Both the position numbers and the translations under genes were made by a program. From Flavobacteriaceae bacterium (GTDB taxonomy: Bacteria; Bacteroidota; Bacteroidia; Flavobacteriales; Flavobacteriaceae): a stretch of 19,897 nt of DNA. The stretch's first letter is position 1. Each line of letters begins with the position of its first letter. This document shows, piece by piece, positions 14,445 to 19,897 of this stretch. The notes under the pieces are model-generated. The model saw only the letters and a program-made list of their open reading frames with translations, was not told the origin of the DNA and made no database searches. The stretch lies in assembly GCA_023700885.1 (NCBI GenBank), contig JAMPYA010000018.1, positions 1 to 19,897 on the forward strand, in the 5' to 3' direction.

Positions 14445-15020
14445 ATGAAAAATCAAATTAAATTTAGCAATTTATTCGTTATCTTAGTGCTATTCATTGC
14501 ATTAGCTTGTAAAAATGACAAGAAAGATGTAAATGAAAAAGAATCTAGTACTGAAAATAGAGCAGAATCTAATAAAGGTCAGGCCTTTATAGAAGATGAG
14601 TCAGCAACGCCAAATATATTAAAGATTGCTATTGGCTCAACAGATCATTCAACATTGGTTACAGCTGTTCAGGCTGCAGAACTTGAAAATGTATTAGTTA
14701 ATGCGGGGCCACTTACTGTATTCGCTCCAACCAATGAGGCGTTTAATAATTTACCAAAAGGGACTGTAGAGGATTTACTTAAACCTGAAAATAAAAACGT
14801 TTTAGCTAATATTATTAAGTATCACGCAACTCCTGGGAATTTATCAGTAGAATTTTTAAAAAAATTTAAAAAATTAGGACAAGCAAATAATCAAGATGTT
14901 GTTGTAGAAGTTATTGAAGGTGAAGTTTTTGTTGGTGGAGCTAAAATAATAGGCAGTGTGCCTGCAAGTAATGGTATAGTACATATTGTAGACAAGGTAA
15001 TATTACCGCCATCAAAATAA
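14445..15020 (+). CDS. FAS1 (fasciclin) domain lipoprotein in nos cluster
   Basis: 191 residues with a lipoprotein signal peptide (lipobox IALAC, C22), a charged linker to about residue 55 and one fasciclin domain (about 57-190). Both FAS1 signature segments are present: LTVFAPTNEAFNNLP, and GIVHIVDKVILPP at the end. FAS1 domains usually mediate adhesion or protein binding; no enzymatic motif is visible. It is 36 nt upstream of the cytochrome c gene and in line with nosZ, probably the first gene of that operon, so it may be a periplasmic partner of N2O respiration. No Bacteroidota surface-export tag (acidic run directly after Cys) is evident, so a periplasm-facing anchor is likely. Confidence 0.87.
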   Translation: MKNQIKFSNLFVILVLFIALACKNDKKDVNEKESSTENRAESNKGQAFIEDESATPNILKIAIGSTDHSTLVTAVQAAELENVLVNAGPLTVFAPTNEAFNNLPKGTVEDLLKPENKNVLANIIKYHATPGNLSVEFLKKFKKLGQANNQDVVVEVIEGEVFVGGAKIIGSVPASNGIVHIVDKVILPPSK

Positions 15021-15056
15021 TTGTAAAATGTTAATAATAAATAAAAGTATCTAATT

Positions 15057-15515
15057 ATGAAATTAAAATTAATTGTATTTGTTGCATCTATTACCCTTTT
15101 AGCAAGTTGTGGTAATTCAGAAAAGAAAAATCAGGATGAAAAGCCAGCGAATGATTCTGAAATTAAAGTATATGATAATCCTTTAGATGATAAAGGAATT
15201 GGACCAATCACGAGTTTAATCTTGCCTGCAGAAATTGATGAGGAATTAGCGGCAAAGGGTAAAGAAGTTTACACATTGAAATGTACTGCATGCCACAAAG
15301 AAACGCAAAGATTTATTGGTCCAGCACCAATTGGTATTTTTGAACGTCGCTCTCCAGAATGGATTATGAATATGATTTTAAATCCTGAAGAAATGGTACA
15401 AAAAAATGATATTGCTAAAAAATTATTGGCAGAATATATTGCTCCTATGGCTAACCAAAATTTAACAGAAGATGAAGCTAGAGCCGTGGTTGAATATTTT
15501 AGAACGATTAAATAA
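15057..15515 (+). CDS. Monohaem cytochrome c lipoprotein, likely NosZ donor
   Basis: 152 residues: lipoprotein signal (LLASC, C18), an acidic/polar linker, and a class I cytochrome c domain with one CTACH haem site (76-80) and M131 in APMANQNL as the probable distal ligand. The C-terminal helix EDEARAVVEYFRTI is typical. It lies 24 nt before nosZ and 36 nt after the FAS1 gene, hence co-transcribed. Clade II nos clusters usually carry small cytochromes c that pass electrons from the quinol pool toward NosZ; that function is inferred here from position. Haem attachment would be done by the CcsBA system encoded on the opposite strand in this window. Confidence 0.88.
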   Translation: MKLKLIVFVASITLLASCGNSEKKNQDEKPANDSEIKVYDNPLDDKGIGPITSLILPAEIDEELAAKGKEVYTLKCTACHKETQRFIGPAPIGIFERRSPEWIMNMILNPEEMVQKNDIAKKLLAEYIAPMANQNLTEDEARAVVEYFRTIK

Positions 15516-15539
15516 AAGCATTAACTAAACTCAAATAAA

Positions 15540-17495
15540 ATGAAAAATTTAATTAAATCTACATTAACTTTACTCTCCATCATCATATTTTTGGGGAGTT
15601 GCAGTAAGGGAGAAAAAAAATCGGATGGTATATTAGCATCAAATGCTGCTGAAAAAGTATACGTAAAACCAGGTGAATTAGATGAGTATTATGCATTTGT
15701 TTCAGGGGGCTTTAGTGGTCAGTTAGCGGTATACGGTTTGCCTTCAGGAAGACTTTTTAAAGTCATTCCGGTTTTTTCTCAAGATCCTGAAAAAGCTTGG
15801 GGTTATAACGAAGAAACCAAACCAATGTTGATGACTTCACATGGGTTTATTCCTTGGGACGACGCTCACCATCCAGATATTTCACAAACTGCTGGCGAAT
15901 TAGATGGTCGTTGGGTTTTTATAAATGGTAATAATACCCCTCGAATTGCAAAAATTGATTTAACCACTTTTGAAACAACTGAAATTATAGAGTTACCAAA
16001 TAGTGCAGGAAATCATAGTTCTTCCTTTGTTACAGAAAACACAGAGTATATTGTTGCCGGAACACGTTTTTCAGTTCCTGTACCACAAAAAGATATGTCT
16101 ATAAAAGAATACAAAGGTAACTTTAAGGGAGCCATGTCTTTTATTAGTGTTGCTCCAACAGATGGAAAGATGAATTTAGAATTTCAGATTTTGATGCCTG
16201 GTTTCAATTACGATTTAGCACATCCAGGAAGAGGAGCTTCACATGGTTGGTTCTTTTTCACAACCTATAATACAGAGGAAGCTAATTCATTGTTAGAAGT
16301 TAACGCTTCACAAAATGATGTAGATTATATCGCTGCAATTAATTGGAAAAAAGCTGAAGAATATGTAAAAGCGGGAAAAGGTAAAAAAATGGCTACCAAT
16401 TATGCACACAATGTATATGATGAACATACCCATACAGCTACTTCTACTATGAAAAAAGAAGTATTGGTATTGGATCCATCTGAATTACCTGGATTGGTAT
16501 ATTTCTTACCAACTCCAAAATCTCCGCATGGATGTGATGTGGATCCATCTGGTGAATACATCGTCGGATCTGGAAAATTATCAGCTAATTTGACAATTCA
16601 TTCATTCTCTAAAATGCTCAAAGCAATTGAAAATAAAAAATTTGCTACTACATTATATAATATACCTGTACTTAAATCTGAGGAAATAGTAGCTGGTGTA
16701 GTAGAGCAAGCAGGATTAGGGCCATTACATACCGAGTTTGATGATAAAGGTAATGGTTATACGACTTTCTTTATTACTTCTGAAGTTGTAAAATGGAAAC
16801 TTAAAACATGGGAAATTGTTGACAGAAAACCAACTTATTATTCTGTTGGTCACTTAATGATACCTGGTGGTAATTCTAGAAAACCTACTGGAAAATATCT
16901 TTTAGCAATGAATAAAATTACTAAAGACAGATACTTACCTACAGGCCCTGAAGTTACTCAATCAGCCCAATTATTTGATATTAGCGGTGAAAAAATGGAA
17001 TTGTTGTTAGATTTCCCTACAATTGGTGAGCCGCATTATGCAGCTGGTATTAAAGCTGATGTTATTATGAAAAATTCAAAAAAATATTTTGAATTGAAAG
17101 ATAACAAACATCAATATGTAACAAAATCTGAAGCTGAAACAAGAGTAGTTAGAAATGGAAAAGATGTACATGTTTATATGACCGCAATTAGAAGTCACTT
17201 TGCACCCGATAATATTGAAGGTATTAAAGTTGGTGATCGTGTATTTTTTCATGTTACCAACGTAGAACAAGATTATGATGTCCCTCACGGGTTTGCAATT
17301 ATCGGAGCTAATAATGCTGAATTGTTAATTATGCCTGGTCAAACAGAAACTTTAGTTTGGGAGCCTAAGCAAGTAGGTGTTTGGCCTTTCTATTGTTCTG
17401 ATTTTTGTTCAGCACTGCATCAAGAAATGCAAGGTTATGTAAGAGTTTCTCCTGCAAATTCAAATATTCCACTTTCTTGGTCATTAGGTGAGTAA
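15540..17495 (+). CDS. nosZ: Nitrous oxide reductase, clade II, lipobox-containing
   Basis: Reduces N2O to N2, the last step of denitrification, outside the inner membrane. 651 residues. The N-terminus is a Sec-type signal, not a Tat signal, which marks clade II enzymes, and it ends in IFLGSC (C21), a lipobox suggesting a membrane-anchored form. The beta-propeller domain carries the CuZ histidines: H110/H111 (DDAHHPD), H159, a cluster at 290-298 (AHNVYDEHTH), H330 (SPHGCDV), H397 (GPLHTEF) and H438 (VGHLM); exact ligand assignment is by family comparison. The C-terminal cupredoxin domain has the CuA set: H583 (VPHGF), C619, C623, H627 and M630 in CSDFCSALHQEM. No truncation or missing key residue is seen. 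A strong terminator follows. Confidence 0.96.
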   Translation: MKNLIKSTLTLLSIIIFLGSCSKGEKKSDGILASNAAEKVYVKPGELDEYYAFVSGGFSGQLAVYGLPSGRLFKVIPVFSQDPEKAWGYNEETKPMLMTSHGFIPWDDAHHPDISQTAGELDGRWVFINGNNTPRIAKIDLTTFETTEIIELPNSAGNHSSSFVTENTEYIVAGTRFSVPVPQKDMSIKEYKGNFKGAMSFISVAPTDGKMNLEFQILMPGFNYDLAHPGRGASHGWFFFTTYNTEEANSLLEVNASQNDVDYIAAINWKKAEEYVKAGKGKKMATNYAHNVYDEHTHTATSTMKKEVLVLDPSELPGLVYFLPTPKSPHGCDVDPSGEYIVGSGKLSANLTIHSFSKMLKAIENKKFATTLYNIPVLKSEEIVAGVVEQAGLGPLHTEFDDKGNGYTTFFITSEVVKWKLKTWEIVDRKPTYYSVGHLMIPGGNSRKPTGKYLLAMNKITKDRYLPTGPEVTQSAQLFDISGEKMELLLDFPTIGEPHYAAGIKADVIMKNSKKYFELKDNKHQYVTKSEAETRVVRNGKDVHVYMTAIRSHFAPDNIEGIKVGDRVFFHVTNVEQDYDVPHGFAIIGANNAELLIMPGQTETLVWEPKQVGVWPFYCSDFCSALHQEMQGYVRVSPANSNIPLSWSLGE

Positions 17496-17530
17496 GTTCT
17501 TTTTATTTAATAATAATTTCATTAATTAAG

Positions 17531-17560
17531 AAAAGTGGATAGCAACGCTATCCACTTTTT
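17531..17560 (+). terminator. Strong intrinsic terminator after nosZ
   Basis: Perfect 13-bp stem AAAAGTGGATAGC (17531-17543) / GCTATCCACTTTT (17547-17559) with a 3-nt loop and T run, 35 nt after the nosZ stop. It separates FAS1-cytochrome-nosZ from the downstream accessory genes. Confidence 0.92.
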
Positions 17561-17580
17561 ATTATAAGCAAAAAAATTTC

Positions 17581-17614
17581 AGAGAATTTAAAATGTAAAA
17601 GTTTAAAATTCTTT
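17581..17614 (+). promoter_or_regulatory. Weak hairpin in leader of nos accessory genes
   Basis: AGAGAATTT (17581-17589) can pair with AAATTCTTT (17606-17614) through eight Watson-Crick pairs and one G-T, with a 16-nt loop. It lies between the nosZ terminator and the next start codon (17653). There is no T run and no clear -7 box. In AT-rich DNA this may be chance. Confidence 0.25.
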
Positions 17615-17652
17615 AAATTACTAGTAAATTTAATTAACATCATAATTTAAAA

Positions 17653-18234
17653 ATGAGACATTCTAAAATTATTATGATTGTAGGATCATTAATGCTTTTT
17701 TCGCTATTTATATTTCCACTTTGGAATATAACTTTAGAAGCTCCTCAATATCCAGAACCATTAGGAATGGATATATGGATTAACAAAGTAACAGACGGTA
17801 ATCCAAATGATATTAAAAATATCAATTTGATGAATCACTATATCGGTATGCGAGATGTCCCGGTTGATCTGAAGGAATTTAAAATATTTCCAATAGTAAT
17901 ATTAGTAATGGCTGTTTTAGGTGTATTAATTGGAATTATTGGAAAAAGAAAATTATTTTTATTTTGGGGATTTACAATGATTGTTTTAGGAATTGTTGGA
18001 ATGTATGATTTTTATTTATGGTTGTACGATTATGGACATAATTTAAATCCACATGCAGCTATTAAAATTCCTGGTCAGGGCTATATGCCACCACTGTTTG
18101 GTGCAAAATCAATTTTAAATTTTAATGCTATTTCTTTACCAAAGGCAGGTGCCTATTTTATGATTGTAGGAATTACCTTTTCTTTTATAGCATTTTTTCA
18201 AGCAAAAAAAGAAAACAAAAAATTGTATTATTAA
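17653..18234 (+). CDS. Four-helix membrane protein of nos cluster, unassigned
   Basis: 193 residues, four predicted membrane helices (about 6-27, 77-97, 101-123, 166-186) with two extracytoplasmic stretches. The first contains MNHYIGMRDV and the second YGHNLNPHAAIKIPGQGYMPPLFGAKSILNF; their His, Met and Pro residues would suit metal or cofactor handling, but this is inference. It is followed 22 nt later by nosL and then nosD, so it belongs to the N2O reductase maturation operon. Clade II nos clusters often include a small membrane protein of unknown role (named NosB in epsilonproteobacterial clusters); I cannot establish homology to that from sequence alone. The start at 17653 is supported by the immediate signal-anchor helix. 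Confidence 0.75.
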   Translation: MRHSKIIMIVGSLMLFSLFIFPLWNITLEAPQYPEPLGMDIWINKVTDGNPNDIKNINLMNHYIGMRDVPVDLKEFKIFPIVILVMAVLGVLIGIIGKRKLFLFWGFTMIVLGIVGMYDFYLWLYDYGHNLNPHAAIKIPGQGYMPPLFGAKSILNFNAISLPKAGAYFMIVGITFSFIAFFQAKKENKKLYY

Positions 18235-18256
18235 ATAGAATCTAAATCTTAGTTTG

Positions 18257-18682
18257 ATGAAAAAAATAATCATTTATATTATATCAATGGTAATTTTCGT
18301 CTCATGTAAAATTGAGCCAAAAGAAATTAATTTTGGTCAAGATGCTTGTTATTATTGTAAAATGACCATTGTTGATAAGCCATTTGCTTCAGAAATTGTA
18401 AATTCTAAAGGTAAAGTTTATATGTACGATGCCATTGAGTGTATGATTAAAAACTTGAAAGATGAAAAGCTAACAGCTAAGATGTACTTAGTTTATGATT
18501 TTAAAAATCCGAATCAATTTATAAATGCAAAAGAATCTTATTATGTAATAAGTGATAAAATTAAAAGTCCGATGGGTGAAAATCTGGCTGCATTTAATAA
18601 TAAATCTTCTGTACAAAATTTTATTGAAAATAATGGAGGGAAACTATATAATTGGGAAGAAATTAAAAACCATTTTAAATAA
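18257..18682 (+). CDS. nosL: NosL copper chaperone lipoprotein
   Basis: NosL delivers Cu(I) for assembly of the NosZ copper centres, from the outer face of the membrane. 141 residues from the ATG at 18257; a TTG one codon earlier would add only one residue and is not needed. Lipobox VFVSC (C17). The NosL signature follows: DACYYCKM (C31, C34, M36), then VYMYDAIECM (C62, M63) and the late ISDKIKSPMGENLAAF segment typical of the family. It lies 22 nt after the four-helix protein gene and 1 nt before nosD, so coupling with nosD is tight. Confidence 0.92.
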   Translation: MKKIIIYIISMVIFVSCKIEPKEINFGQDACYYCKMTIVDKPFASEIVNSKGKVYMYDAIECMIKNLKDEKLTAKMYLVYDFKNPNQFINAKESYYVISDKIKSPMGENLAAFNNKSSVQNFIENNGGKLYNWEEIKNHFK

Positions 18683-18683
18683 T

Positions 18684-19897
18684 ATGAGTAAAAAAAAGTG
18701 GTTATTTTTTCTTTTTATAATGATTACAACCTCAATGATATCTTCAACAATTGAGGTTTGTAATAATTGCCCAATTAGCACTTTAAATCATGCTATAAAA
18801 ATTGCAAAACCTAATGATATCATTAAAGTAAAAAAAGGAATATATAAAGAAACTAATTTAATTATTGATAAACCATTAACCATTTTAGGTGAAAATTTGC
18901 CTACTATTAATGGGCAATTAAAAGGAGATTTATTTAAAATTATTGCCGATAATGTCATTATAAAAGGGTTTAAAATTATAAATGTTGGTAAAGATTTTGC
19001 CAACAGCAATGCCGCCATTAGAGTTCAAAGGAGTAAAGATTTTGAAATTTCCTCAAATAGGTTTGAAAACATTCTTTATGCAGTCTTTATTGAAAAATCA
19101 TCTAAAGGCAACATCAGTAACAATAAAATTTATGGGAATGCAAAAACTGAGATCAATTCTGGAAATGGAATACATATTTGGAGTGGGAAACAAATTCTAA
19201 TTTCCAATAATTATATTGAAAAAATGCGTGATGGTATTTATTTAGAATTTGCAACTAACTGTGCAGTTAATAATAACATAAGTACTAAAAATATTAGATA
19301 TGGCCTGCATTTCATGTTTTCTAACGATAATAGCTACTTAAAAAACAAATTCATAACTAACGGAGCTGGAGTTGCAGTTATGTTTTCTAAAAATATTAAA
19401 ATGATGAACAATCACTTCCTTAAAAATTGGGGAACAGCATCTTATGGGCTTTTATTGAAAGAGATTAATGATGCCGAAATAACAGATAATATTTTTGAAG
19501 AAAATACGATAGCCATTAATGTGGAAGGTTCTAACAGAATTAATTACCAAAAAAATAGTTTTATTAGCAATGGATGGGCGTTAAAAGTTAGAGGCGCTTG
19601 TTATAATAATGTGTTTATAAAAAATAATTTTTTGTATAATTCTTTTGATGTATCCTGGAATACAAAGATGAATGATAATTTGTTTAAACAAAATTATTGG
19701 AGTGAATATACGGGTTATGATTTAGATTTGAATGGAATTGGAGACGTTCCTTATAGACCTGTAAAATTATTCTCTTATATCGTAAATAAAACACCCGAAG
19801 CTGTAATATTATTACGGAGTTTATTTATCAATCTTGTTGATTTTTCTGAAAAAGTAACACCTGTTTTTACTCCAGATTTTTTAATTGATGATCAACC
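18684..19897 (+). CDS. nosD: NosD beta-helix maturation protein, 3'-truncated
   Basis: ATG at 18684, one base after the nosL stop, and open to the window end (404 complete codons; the C-terminus lies beyond). A Sec signal peptide (KKKWLFFLFIMITTSMISS) sends it to the periplasm. The mature part is a right-handed parallel beta-helix of the carbohydrate-binding/sugar-hydrolase type, with short repeats such as VIIKGFKIINVG, FEISSNRFENI, ILISNNYIEKMRDGIYLEF and CAVNNNISTKN. The GVAVMFSKNIKMMNNHF and NYWSEYTGYDLDLNGIGDVPYRP segments are characteristic of NosD. NosD works with the ABC transporter NosFY in forming the CuZ cluster; nosF and nosY are expected immediately downstream. No other function is likely. 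Confidence 0.93.
   Translation, partial: MSKKKWLFFLFIMITTSMISSTIEVCNNCPISTLNHAIKIAKPNDIIKVKKGIYKETNLIIDKPLTILGENLPTINGQLKGDLFKIIADNVIIKGFKIINVGKDFANSNAAIRVQRSKDFEISSNRFENILYAVFIEKSSKGNISNNKIYGNAKTEINSGNGIHIWSGKQILISNNYIEKMRDGIYLEFATNCAVNNNISTKNIRYGLHFMFSNDNSYLKNKFITNGAGVAVMFSKNIKMMNNHFLKNWGTASYGLLLKEINDAEITDNIFEENTIAINVEGSNRINYQKNSFISNGWALKVRGACYNNVFIKNNFLYNSFDVSWNTKMNDNLFKQNYWSEYTGYDLDLNGIGDVPYRPVKLFSYIVNKTPEAVILLRSLFINLVDFSEKVTPVFTPDFLIDDQ

Noticed and set aside
18782..19200. Small ORFs on both strands at 18788-19018 (-) and 18982-19200 (+)
   Set aside because: Both are shadows of nosD, whose frame is continuous from 18684 to the window end and matches the family throughout.

Overview
This is AT-rich DNA from a Bacteroidota bacterium, most likely a member of the Flavobacteriaceae. 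The evidence is the start-region boxes of the form TAnnTTTG (the Bacteroidota -7 element), the near absence of Shine-Dalgarno sequences, the fused ResB-CcsA cytochrome c synthase, the Sec-type (clade II) nitrous oxide reductase, and gene neighbourhoods such as eno-gltA and guaA-LysM protein. I cannot name the genus from sequence alone. No rRNA, tRNA, CRISPR array, transposase or phage gene is visible; this is chromosomal housekeeping plus a respiratory cluster.

Layout. Positions 1-2450 hold the 3' part of enolase and a complete citrate synthase, each followed by an intrinsic terminator. Positions 2450-2870 are a gene-free stretch built from two diverged tandem copies of one leader segment that runs into the start codon of the next gene. 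Positions 2869-4783 encode an arginase-family hydrolase and a CtlX-type guanidino-group hydrolase that overlap by 8 nt, a likely arginine/citrulline-to-ornithine pair. A convergent DUF1796 papain-like protein (4780-5568) lies between this pair and guaA. guaA starts almost on top of a very good promoter and is followed by an envelope protein with three LysM domains and a periplasmic-binding-protein-like domain. A bidirectional terminator at 8931-8958 separates these from two minus-strand genes: a small membrane/TPR-like protein and the 1055-residue cytochrome c synthase CcsBA.

The right half starts with a strongly structured 243-bp divergent region, including a short leader ORF interleaved with inverted repeats, in front of tryptophanase. 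It continues with a nitrous oxide reduction cluster: FAS1 lipoprotein, monohaem cytochrome c lipoprotein, NosZ (with a lipobox), a terminator, an unassigned four-helix membrane protein, NosL, and NosD running off the right edge. CcsBA would attach haem to the cytochrome; the cytochrome is the likely electron donor to NosZ; NosL and NosD serve NosZ copper-centre maturation, with nosF/nosY expected beyond the window.

The most interesting items are (1) the attenuator-like leader of tryptophanase, (2) the duplicated arginase leader with its repeated ATG-AAR-TAG decoys and conserved palindrome, (3) a near-leaderless guaA transcript, and (4) an all-lipoprotein N2O module with a FAS1 protein and an unassigned membrane protein as candidate accessory factors.
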